Positions 1 to 5,723 of a DNA stretch of 10,513 nt are shown here, one piece after another. The stretch lies in the NCBI GenBank assembly GCA_947476855.1, contig CANJSR010000146.1, forward strand, positions 1 through 10,513, in the 5' to 3' direction. The translations under genes were made by a program, and so were the position numbers. The notes beneath the pieces are model-generated. The model was not told the origin of the DNA, ran no database searches, and saw only the letters and a program-made list of their open reading frames with translations. The stretch's first letter is position 1. Each line of letters starts with the position of its first letter. Source of the stretch: Acetobacteraceae bacterium (GTDB taxonomy: Bacteria > Pseudomonadota > Alphaproteobacteria > Acetobacterales > Acetobacteraceae).

Positions 1-3000
1 CCCACGGTCATTCAAAACCTGAAGGCGGGCAAGAAGTTCCTGAACGGCGTGGTCGGCTACCTGCTTGATGTCAAATCGGCCATCGAGAAAGCCAAGGGCG
101 AGGGGGATGCGATCTACCGGTCCGTCATGGCGCTGTTCCCGTCGTTGAATATCGCGCTGTCATTCGGCGCCGATGGCGGCGCCGGAGGGTACGGCGGAGA
201 GGTCGACGTGACGCTTCCCGGCACCATCATCTCGACCCAGGGCGCGTATGCGCACGCCGTCATGGCGCAATCCATCGGCGGCGGCGGCGGCACCGGAGGC
301 AGTGCGGTCGCGGGCGGCTCGCAAGGTGCCGGCAACCTGATGAAGATCAACTTCAACGTCGCCCTGGGCGGCAATGGCGGCGCGGGCGGTGACGGCGGTC
401 CCGTCGATTTCGCCCTAGGTGGCACGAGCGTCACCACCGCGGGCTATGCCGCCTATGGTGTGTTCGGGCAGAGCATCGGCGGCGGTGGCGGCGCGGTCGG
501 CTCGGCACAGACCAACTCGAACGGCTATTTCACCCTCGGCGCGGCTGGCACCACCGCGTCGGCGTCCGGCGGCAATGGCGGGACCATCACGGTGTCGCAG
601 ACCGGGTCAGCCGTTTCCCGGATTTCGACCAGCGGCGACGTGTCGCCTGCCTTACTGCTGCAGTCGATCGGCGGCGGCGGTGGCGTCGCGGGTCAGGGCT
701 TCGACCTGTCGGCCGATCTGATCGGGCCTCAGAACCCGCTCAGCACGACCATCCAGGTCGGGTCCAATGGCGGGTATGGCTATGGCGGCGCGGTGGTGTT
801 TGACCCGAATGCCCTGCCCTATCTGGCGATCGTGACGACGGGCGCCAGCGCCTACGGGATCCTGGCGCAGAGCATTGGCGGCGGTGGCGGTCTGGGGTTC
901 CAGAATCCCGGCCAGCAGGCCACCGGCTATGTTGGCGGGGCGACGACCACGCCCTCCCTCGGCGCCGAGGTCAGCATCCGCCTCCGCGATGGCAGCGCCA
1001 TCACGACCACCGGGGCCGGCAGCCACGCGATCTTCGCGCAATCGATTGGTGGCGGCGGTGGGATTCTCGGGTTCGCCTCCGGCGCGAGCCTGATCTACGA
1101 AGCGAGTCCGAACGACGGGTCCGGCCGCTATACCAACGGCAATGGCGGGCCGGTCAATGTCTCGACTGGGGCGTCGACCATCACCACGACCGGCGCATCC
1201 GCGTACGGGATTTTCGCGCAGAGCGTCGGCGCTGGTGGAGGCTACAAGATGGGCGGCGACGCGGCGTCCTGGGTGGCAGGCACTGCCGGTGGGCTGGGGT
1301 CCATCGGCTATGGCGGGCTGGTGACGGTCAACCAATCCGGCACGCTGAGCGCGACCGGGCAAAACGCGATCGGCATCTTCGCCCAGAGCATCGGTCAGAA
1401 CGGCTCTGGATATGGCACCAGCGCGGGTGTCACGATCACGGTGAATGGTGCCGTCCAGGGTGGGTCGGGCAGCCAGGGCTGGGGCATCTGGGTTGATTCC
1501 GATTATGTAACGAACACCGTCACGATCGCCGAGGGCGGGAGCGTCGGCTCGGTGGCCGGACAGGCGATCAACTCGGCCGGGTATGGCATCACCAATGTCA
1601 CCAACAGCGGAACGGTGAGCGGCAGCTACAACCTGGTCAGCAACAATGCGACGCCCGGGACCTTCACCAACCAGACCAGCGGCATTCTGGTCCCATCCGG
1701 GACGCTGACCGGCGATCTGGAGAACGCCGGGCTGATCCGGCCCTCGATCGCCAATGGGTTTGCACCGGTGACGGTCGCCGGCGCTTTCAGGCAGACCACG
1801 ACGGGCGTCTATGCGCCGGTCGTCGATTTCGCCGGCAGGCGCGCCGTTGTCCTGACGGTCACGGGCGATGCGACGTTGGCGGGCACCGTGCTGCCGCAGA
1901 TCGTCTCCGTCCTGCCGAACATCGCCCAGCCGGTGATGACCCTCGCCAGCGGGGTGTCGGGCACGCTGACCGGCGGGCAATCGGCCCTCTTTGGCTACAA
2001 CGTGACCCTCGGCGGGAACCAGATGCTGCTGTCGGCGACGTCGGCGCGGTTCGCCCCCACGTCCTTCAATCTGACGGGCAGCCAGGCCGCCGTCGCCTCC
2101 GGCTTGCAGTCGATCTGGGACGCTGGCGGCAGTGCGGCCTTCGGATCCCTGTTCGCCGTCCTCGGGAATGCCGCCGACCGCGGTTCGGCCGCCTATGCCG
2201 CACAATTGCGCCAACTGTCACCCGACGCCACCCTCGCACCCGGCGCGCTCGGCCTTGCCGGGGCCAGGAGCTTCGCCACCAACGCGCTGAGCTGCCCGAC
2301 CTTCGAAGGCACCACGGCCATGCTGGTCGAGGGCCAATGCGGTTGGATGCGGGTCACCGGACGCACCGCGCACCAGTACAATGGGAACGGCGTCAGCGAC
2401 CACCGGTTCGACACCATGACCTGGCAGATCGGCGGCCAGCATGAGGTTGCGCCGGGCTGGTTCCTCGGAGGCTCCCTGGCATATCAGGAAAGCTGGGTAG
2501 CCAATGGCGACCGCAGCAGCACGGGTAGGGGGCAGAGCGGCTACGGGGCCGTGGTGTTGAAATACCAGACCGGGCCATGGCTGTTCGCCGCATCGGCGTT
2601 CGGCGGCGCGGGCCAGTTCAACACCAGCCGCGTGGTCGGGGTGCTGGGCACGTCGCAGATCGCCAAGGGCAGCCCGAATACGTCGAACCTGGGCATGCTG
2701 CTGCGCGCGGCGTACACGCTGGGGGAGGAAGATTTCTACGTCCGCCCGCACGTCACCCTCAGCGCGATCCGTGTCGGAGCCGGCGCCTATCGGGAGAACG
2801 GGGCGGGCGCGCTTGATCTGTCGGTCGATTCCGCCGCCCAGACAACGGTGATGGCGACACCGATGCTGGAAGTCGGCGGCCGGATCACGCTCGCCAGCGA
2901 CATGGTTCTGCGCCCCTACGTGGCGGTGGGCCTGAGCGTTGCCGGCAACCATGCGTGGAAGCAGACCGCGCGCCTGACCGCGGCGCCACCGGGGACGGGG

Positions 3001-3165
3001 TCATTCACGACCTCGGTGCCGATGGCGCCGGTCGAGGGACGCGTCGCCGCGGGCGTGCAGCTTTACACCGGGTCCCGGGTTGATCTGCGCCTTCAGTATG
3101 ACGGGGAGTTTTCCACGACGACGACGGCCCACTCGGGATCTCTCGTCGCCTCTCTGGCCTTCTGA
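1..3165 (+). CDS. Autotransporter (type V secretion) protein, C-terminal part, 5' truncated by the window edge
   Basis: The frame is open from base 1, so the gene starts upstream; an in-frame GTG at 49 has no ribosome site and is not the start. The visible 1054 residues have three parts. Residues about 1-480 are a Gly-rich passenger with seven AQSIGGGGG-like repeats. Residues about 480-700 are Thr/Ser/Asn-rich beta-helix-like sequence. Residues about 780-1054 form an autotransporter beta-barrel, beginning just after LSC...GQCGWMRV and ending in SLVASLAF, with the terminal Phe expected for recognition by the BAM machinery. The junction before the barrel (LRQLSPDATLAPGALG and following) resembles the linker of PF03797-type autotransporters. 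Known family role: the barrel sits in the outer membrane and exports or anchors the passenger, often for adhesion or aggregation. The ligand is unknown. Two Cys residues lie close together (in ALSCP and GQCGW) at the barrel entry. No protease motif was seen in the visible passenger. Confidence 0.93.
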   Translation, partial: PTVIQNLKAGKKFLNGVVGYLLDVKSAIEKAKGEGDAIYRSVMALFPSLNIALSFGADGGAGGYGGEVDVTLPGTIISTQGAYAHAVMAQSIGGGGGTGGSAVAGGSQGAGNLMKINFNVALGGNGGAGGDGGPVDFALGGTSVTTAGYAAYGVFGQSIGGGGGAVGSAQTNSNGYFTLGAAGTTASASGGNGGTITVSQTGSAVSRISTSGDVSPALLLQSIGGGGGVAGQGFDLSADLIGPQNPLSTTIQVGSNGGYGYGGAVVFDPNALPYLAIVTTGASAYGILAQSIGGGGGLGFQNPGQQATGYVGGATTTPSLGAEVSIRLRDGSAITTTGAGSHAIFAQSIGGGGGILGFASGASLIYEASPNDGSGRYTNGNGGPVNVSTGASTITTTGASAYGIFAQSVGAGGGYKMGGDAASWVAGTAGGLGSIGYGGLVTVNQSGTLSATGQNAIGIFAQSIGQNGSGYGTSAGVTITVNGAVQGGSGSQGWGIWVDSDYVTNTVTIAEGGSVGSVAGQAINSAGYGITNVTNSGTVSGSYNLVSNNATPGTFTNQTSGILVPSGTLTGDLENAGLIRPSIANGFAPVTVAGAFRQTTTGVYAPVVDFAGRRAVVLTVTGDATLAGTVLPQIVSVLPNIAQPVMTLASGVSGTLTGGQSALFGYNVTLGGNQMLLSATSARFAPTSFNLTGSQAAVASGLQSIWDAGGSAAFGSLFAVLGNAADRGSAAYAAQLRQLSPDATLAPGALGLAGARSFATNALSCPTFEGTTAMLVEGQCGWMRVTGRTAHQYNGNGVSDHRFDTMTWQIGGQHEVAPGWFLGGSLAYQESWVANGDRSSTGRGQSGYGAVVLKYQTGPWLFAASAFGGAGQFNTSRVVGVLGTSQIAKGSPNTSNLGMLLRAAYTLGEEDFYVRPHVTLSAIRVGAGAYRENGAGALDLSVDSAAQTTVMATPMLEVGGRITLASDMVLRPYVAVGLSVAGNHAWKQTARLTAAPPGTGSFTTSVPMAPVEGRVAAGVQLYTGSRVDLRLQYDGEFSTTTTAHSGSLVASLAF
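265..1407 (+). repeat. Seven-copy degenerate passenger repeat with AQSIGGGGG core
   Basis: The core recurs at 265 (AQSIGGGGG), 466 (GQSIGGGGG), 658 (LQSIGGGGG), 865 (AQSIGGGGG), 1036 (AQSIGGGGG), 1216 (AQSVGAGGG) and 1381 (AQSIGQNGS). Spacings are 201, 192, 207, 171, 180 and 165 bases, or 55-69 residues. Each unit follows the pattern GGxGG...V.V...G.I.TTG..A.GI.AQSIGGGGG. The copies decay towards the C-terminus, where both the period and the Gly tract shrink. The arrangement fits one or more turns of a beta-helix per unit. Nucleotide identity between copies is limited outside the Gly core, so this is an old protein repeat and not a recent DNA duplication. Confidence 0.9.
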
Positions 3166-3194
3166 CGCCCCCTCCCGCGCGAGAGGATGGCCGA

Positions 3195-3230
3195 GCGGGG
3201 CCGGCCACACGGATGGACCGGCCTGAGCGC
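3195..3230. terminator. GC-rich hairpin between convergent genes, possible bidirectional terminator
   Basis: GGCCGG at 3199-3204 pairs perfectly with CCGGCC at 3218-3223 around a 13-base loop, and GCG (3195-3197) can pair with CGC (3228-3230) across a small internal loop. It lies in the 79-base gap between the autotransporter stop and the stop of the convergent SRPBCC gene, where a terminator is expected. There is no T-run on either strand, so intrinsic termination is uncertain. Confidence 0.35.
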
Positions 3231-3244
3231 GGGGGGCGGACGCA

Positions 3245-3712
3245 TCACGGCAGGGATCGCGCGACCTCTTCCAACTGCCGGATCGCGGTGCCCCACCCGT
3301 CATGGAAGCCCATCTCGGCGTGCTTCTGGCGATCGGCGTCATCCCTGTGCAGGCAGCGCGCCGTATAGCGGGTGCCCGCGCCCGCATCCTCCCGCATGAA
3401 GATGGCGGTCAGGGGCAGCCACGGCGTCGCGGGGCGCCAGCCGGGCAACAGCATGGAGGTCGAGACGATCCGTTCCATCGGCACGATTTCCAGGAACACC
3501 CCGGGATTGTCGCTTTCCCCGCCATCCGGGCCGGACATGAAGGTATGAAACGCGCCGCCCGGGCGGAAATCGAAGGCACGTACCTCGGTCACCCAGGGCT
3601 TCGGGCACCACCACTGCTTCAGGATGTCGGGGTCGCTCCAGGCGCGCCACACCTTGGCGCGGGGCGCGGCGACGACGCGGACGATTTCCAGATCCAGCCT
3701 TGTGTCAGTCAT
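3245..3712 (-). CDS. SRPBCC / AHSA1-domain protein (activator of Hsp90 ATPase 1-like)
   Basis: The protein has 155 residues, the usual size for a single AHSA1-type (COG3832) helix-grip domain. Near the N-terminus EIVRVVAAPRAKVWRAWSDP and then LKQWWCPKPW match the family pattern of a first strand, a helix and the WW-P segment. RPGGAFHTFM and GTRYTARCLH supply later strands, and MGFHDGWGTAIRQLEEV is the closing helix. Such domains form a hydrophobic pocket; the ligand here is unknown, and stand-alone bacterial members are not established Hsp90 regulators. The start at 3712 is chosen because GGAGGA lies 8 bases upstream and the start overlaps the arsR stop (ATGACTGA, 8 shared bases), which indicates translational coupling. 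An upstream extension to 3802 would run through the arsR coding region. ArsR-SRPBCC pairs are common in bacteria, which supports co-transcription with the repressor. Confidence 0.9.
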   Translation of the reverse strand: MTDTRLDLEIVRVVAAPRAKVWRAWSDPDILKQWWCPKPWVTEVRAFDFRPGGAFHTFMSGPDGGESDNPGVFLEIVPMERIVSTSMLLPGWRPATPWLPLTAIFMREDAGAGTRYTARCLHRDDADRQKHAEMGFHDGWGTAIRQLEEVARSLP

Positions 3713-4037
3713 TCTTGGTCTCCTCCAGCAATGCATCAAGGCGATCGAAACGAGCTTCCCACTGCGCCCGCTGCGCCGAGAGCCAGGCATCCGCCTCGGC
3801 AAGGGCCTTCTTTTCGATCGTGCAGATCCGCGTCCGGCCTTCCTTTCGTGTCACGATCCATCCGCTGTGTTCCAGCATCTGGATGTGTTTCATGAAGGAC
3901 GGCAGCGCCATGCTGAACGGCTTCGCCAGTTCGCTGATGCTGGCCGGCCCTTGGCCCAGCCGCCCCAGGACGGAGCGGCGGGTGGGATCGGCGAGCGCCT
4001 GGAAGACGTCGTTCAGCCGCGCCTGATACTGTTCCAT
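3705..4037 (-). CDS. ArsR-family winged-helix transcriptional repressor
   Basis: The protein has 110 residues. NDVFQALADPTRRSVLGRLG is the typical ArsR opening. It is followed by the helix-turn-helix region from ISELAKPFSMALPSFMKHIQ through MLEHSGWI and then the wing (VTRKEGRTRICTI). The C-terminal helix, rich in Trp, Arg and Glu, probably dimerises. The usual CXC/CXXD metal-binding motif of helix 3 is absent and the single Cys is in the wing, so it is probably not a metal sensor. The start at 4037 aligns with the family N-terminus; an upstream ATG at 4157 would add 40 unrelated residues and run through the promoter. No Shine-Dalgarno sequence precedes 4037, and the -10 box ends only 7 bases before the ATG, which points to a leaderless mRNA. 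Its stop overlaps the start of the SRPBCC gene. The likely role is repression of this two-gene operon. Confidence 0.92.
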   Translation of the reverse strand: MEQYQARLNDVFQALADPTRRSVLGRLGQGPASISELAKPFSMALPSFMKHIQMLEHSGWIVTRKEGRTRICTIEKKALAEADAWLSAQRAQWEARFDRLDALLEETKND

Positions 4038-4041
4038 AAGG

Positions 4042-4072
4042 CTAAGTATCGCTGTGATAACACTTAGTGCAA
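4042..4072 (-). promoter_or_regulatory. Promoter with overlapping dyad operator for arsR-SRPBCC
   Basis: Reading the minus strand, TTGCAC (4072-4067), a 16-base spacer and GATACT (4050-4045) resemble a sigma-70 -35/-10 pair, and the ATG follows 7 bases later. An imperfect dyad fills the same space: CTAAG (4042-4046) and TATC (4047-4050) mirror GATA (4056-4059) and CTTAG (4063-4067), with a 3-base offset on one side. A repressor bound there would cover the core promoter, as is usual for self-regulating ArsR proteins. The operator role is inferred. Confidence 0.55.
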
Positions 4073-4107
4073 GGGCTAACCAAGGGGCGTGACGGAACAG
4101 CCTGCGC

Positions 4108-5343
4108 CTAGGCGGCGCGCGCGTAACCTTCGAGGTCGTCGCGGTCGGCGGCCGCATCGCCGACCTCGGCGATGCGGGCCCGATCGAACCCGTTGAACCC
4201 GGTGCGCAGGCACGCCCCGTAGGCGCCGAGCTGACTGATTTCGATCCAGTCTCCCTCGGCGATGTCGGCGGGGAGGGGGAAGGGGCCGCGCATCACATCC
4301 GCGCTGTCGCAGGTCGGGCCGTAGAAGCCGAAGTCACGGACGGTGGTATCATCGGCAACGACGCCCGGACGGATGCGCCGCACCGGATAGCGGAACCCCA
4401 GCGTCCCGGCATCGGCGAGGCTGCCATACACCCCATCATTGATATACAGCATGTCACCACGCCGAGCCTGCACCTGCACGACAACCGAGCCGCCACCGGC
4501 GACCAGGGCACGCCCGGGCTCCGCCCATAGCCGGACGCCGGGCAGGCCGAGGCGACCGACGCCATCCTCGATCTCCGCCATGAACGCGCCCAGCGCCACC
4601 GGCTCCATATCCGGATACGCGACGGGGAAGCCACCGCCGACGTCGACGATGTCGATGCGGACACCGGCGGCCTGGATGACCGCGCCCGCCGTGGCCAGCG
4701 CCTGCCGCCAGGCCAGCGGGTCCAGGCATTGGGAGCCGACATGGAAAGCGATCCCGAGCCGTGTCGCATGAGGGCGCGCGGCACGCAGGAGGGCGGCGGC
4801 TTCTTCGGCCTCGGCGCCGAACTTGCCGGACAGGTCCAGCACCGCGCCGCCCTTGGGCAGGGCCAGGCGCACGATCAGGCCGAGGTCATCACCCGCGCCA
4901 GTCTCCGTCCGGATCTTCTCAAGTTCCGCCTGGCTGTCGAGCACGAAGTCACGCACGCCATGCCGCGTCCAGGCCTCCCGGATCGCGCCGCGGGCCTTGA
5001 TCGGGTGCATGAAATGGATCGCCGCGTCGGGGAACATCTGGCGCACCAGCAGGATTTCACTGGGCGATGCACAGTCGAAATGACGCACCCCGCCCGCCCA
5101 GAGGGCGCGCAACACCGACGGATCGGGATTGCACTTCACGGCGTACAGCACATCGCCCGGGAACGCGGCCACGAAGTCGCGCGCGGTCGCCGCCAGCATG
5201 GCCGGGCGGATGCAATGGATCGGCTCCTCCGGCCGCTCCTCGGCGACCAGCGCGTCGACCGAGCGCAGCGGCGCGGGCATCGGCAGGTCGCTGATGCGAC
5301 GGCGGAGCGGTGAAACGGCGGAACGGACACGCATGACGGACAT
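4108..5343 (-). CDS. odc: Fold III PLP-dependent decarboxylase, ornithine (or ornithine/lysine) decarboxylase
   Basis: Predicted reaction: L-ornithine to putrescine plus CO2 in the cytosol, with possible activity on lysine. The protein has 411 residues from the chosen start. Landmarks of the alanine-racemase-fold decarboxylases are in order. YAVKCNP holds the PLP Lys (K70). HVGSQ starts at H201. GGGFP (236-240) and EPGR (275-278) bind the cofactor phosphate. YINDGVYGS precedes YGPTCDSAD, whose C345 is the catalytic Cys contributed across the dimer. GAYGACLRTGFNGF closes the active site. The WAGGVRHFDCAS and CDSAD forms resemble the alphaproteobacterial ornithine/lysine branch rather than diaminopimelate decarboxylase. 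The start at 5343 is preferred because GAGGA sits 8 bases upstream; ATG 5334 and ATG 5280 are alternatives, and the conserved fold begins near 5280. The gene follows a ureohydrolase and a long structured leader. Family confidence is high; the exact substrate is inferred. Confidence 0.9.
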   Translation of the reverse strand: MSVMRVRSAVSPLRRRISDLPMPAPLRSVDALVAEERPEEPIHCIRPAMLAATARDFVAAFPGDVLYAVKCNPDPSVLRALWAGGVRHFDCASPSEILLVRQMFPDAAIHFMHPIKARGAIREAWTRHGVRDFVLDSQAELEKIRTETGAGDDLGLIVRLALPKGGAVLDLSGKFGAEAEEAAALLRAARPHATRLGIAFHVGSQCLDPLAWRQALATAGAVIQAAGVRIDIVDVGGGFPVAYPDMEPVALGAFMAEIEDGVGRLGLPGVRLWAEPGRALVAGGGSVVVQVQARRGDMLYINDGVYGSLADAGTLGFRYPVRRIRPGVVADDTTVRDFGFYGPTCDSADVMRGPFPLPADIAEGDWIEISQLGAYGACLRTGFNGFDRARIAEVGDAAADRDDLEGYARAA

Positions 5344-5344
5344 C

Positions 5345-5358
5345 GCGAAGATCCTCGC
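5345..5358 (-). promoter_or_regulatory. Decarboxylase ribosome binding site inside a small stem-loop
   Basis: On the minus strand GCGAG (5358-5354), loop GATC and TTCGC (5349-5345) can form a 5-bp stem, including one G-U pair, that holds part of the GAGGA Shine-Dalgarno sequence (5356-5352). The start codon is 2 bases beyond. This could limit initiation, but the stem is short and its stability was not computed. Confidence 0.4.
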
Positions 5359-5404
5359 AGCAGCAAACGGCCATGCGCGGGGGCATGGCCGAACGACGAT
5401 GGGG

Positions 5405-5443
5405 AAAACAGAAGCCAGCATCGGAGGCGCGTTGCGCACTCCG
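5405..5443 (-). terminator. Candidate attenuator hairpin with downstream T-rich stretch
   Basis: On the minus strand CGGAG, an unpaired T, GCGC, loop AAC, GCGC and CTCCG (5443-5422) form a 9-bp stem with one bulge. Eight bases later comes TTCTGTTTT (5413-5405). The gap is longer than in a standard intrinsic terminator, although an alternative outer pairing (GCC with GGC at 5416-5414) would bring the T-rich stretch next to the stem. The 5' arm TGCGC (5438-5434) can instead pair with GCGCA (5465-5461) in the upstream ORF, giving two exclusive states. Confidence 0.4.
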
Positions 5444-5452
5444 GCGGTGGGT

Positions 5453-5500
5453 TCAGGCGATGCGCGTTCTTCGCGTCGCCGCGATCTGATCAGCCAACAT
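5453..5500 (-). CDS. Short upstream ORF (15 aa) in the decarboxylase leader, candidate regulatory leader peptide
   Basis: It encodes MLADQIAATRRTRIA followed by TGA. AGGGAG (5512-5507) lies 6 bases before the ATG, one of the best ribosome sites in the window. The adjacent Arg codons are CGA and AGA, both unusual in this GC-rich sequence, followed shortly by CGC. From the eighth codon to the last sense codon the RNA forms a hairpin (GGCGA and CGCG arms around AAGAA, 5480-5456), so translation would open it. The ORF ends about 110 bases before the decarboxylase start. Position and codons suggest a ribosome-stalling or attenuating leader peptide responding to ornithine, arginine or polyamines. 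Function and homologues are unverified, and it is not an enzyme or structural protein. Confidence 0.55.
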   Translation of the reverse strand: MLADQIAATRRTRIA

Positions 5501-5646
5501 AGGCAGCTCCCTAACGACCCCGGCGTGACAGCCGGCTCGACCGAAAAGGACGCTTACGTCGTTGCTGTGCCCTTTGGAGGGCTCGCGGCACGTGCGAGGC
5601 GTCGGTGGACGCCTTGGCCCAACGACTGGGTCCGAAGCGGACACCG

Positions 5647-5676
5647 TGTATAGGGGAAAATGGCCGTATGGCGCAA
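5647..5676 (-). promoter_or_regulatory. Predicted promoter for the decarboxylase leader transcript
   Basis: TTGCGC (5676-5671), an 18-base spacer and TATACA (5652-5647) on the minus strand would start transcription near 5640, within the first leader hairpin. The -35 match is weak (3 of 6), so this rests mainly on the -10 and on its fit with the structured region. Read-through from the ureohydrolase gene is also possible. Confidence 0.35.
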
Positions 5677-5703
5677 CGTATTTCTCGGAGCCAAGGCAGA
5701 ACC

Positions 5704-5723
5704 CCAGCGCATGGCGTGCCTGG
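5704..5723 (-). terminator. Hairpin immediately after the ureohydrolase stop
   Basis: On the minus strand CCAG-GCA, loop CGCCA, TGC and CTGG, with one unpaired G, form a 7-bp stem starting at the base after the TGA. No T-run follows (GGTTCTGCC), so it may stabilise the 3' end rather than terminate transcription. Confidence 0.25.

Larger units (their letters stand above)
5344..5640 (-). ncRNA. Long structured 5' leader of the decarboxylase gene, candidate speF-type leader RNA
   Basis: This is the only stretch above 300 bases without a normal gene (5344-5723). In transcript order it contains hairpins at 5642-5630 (GTCCG/CGGAC), 5630-5618 (CCCA/TGGG), 5614-5597 (AGGCGTC/GACGCCT, 7 bp), 5582-5569 (GCCCT/AGGGC), 5560-5549 (GACG/CGTC) and 5535-5520 (CCGGC/GCCGG). 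Then follow an upstream ORF (5500-5453) with its own hairpin (5480-5456), a strong hairpin (5443-5422) with a T-rich stretch, and a perfect 8-bp hairpin (5390-5369: GGCCATGC/GCATGGCC) close to the decarboxylase start. A conserved RNA called speF is known upstream of ornithine decarboxylase genes in Alphaproteobacteria. Gene context, length and density of structure fit it, but I could not compare this sequence with the family model. The 5' end is set by the predicted promoter and is approximate. Confidence 0.6.

Noticed and set aside
652..2214. A 520-codon open frame antisense to the autotransporter gene.
   Set aside because: It has low-complexity Arg/Gly/Ala/Pro-rich composition and no domain pattern, and it lies opposite a clear gene; typical of high-GC third-position bias.
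3302..4067. Plus-strand open frames opposite the SRPBCC and arsR genes.
   Set aside because: The minus-strand genes have family motifs, ribosome site and coupling; the plus-strand products show none.
5344..5439. Decarboxylase start at 5439, giving 443 residues.
   Set aside because: It would translate through the T-rich stretch and the 8-bp hairpin and adds no conserved sequence; the ATG at 5343 has a proper ribosome site.
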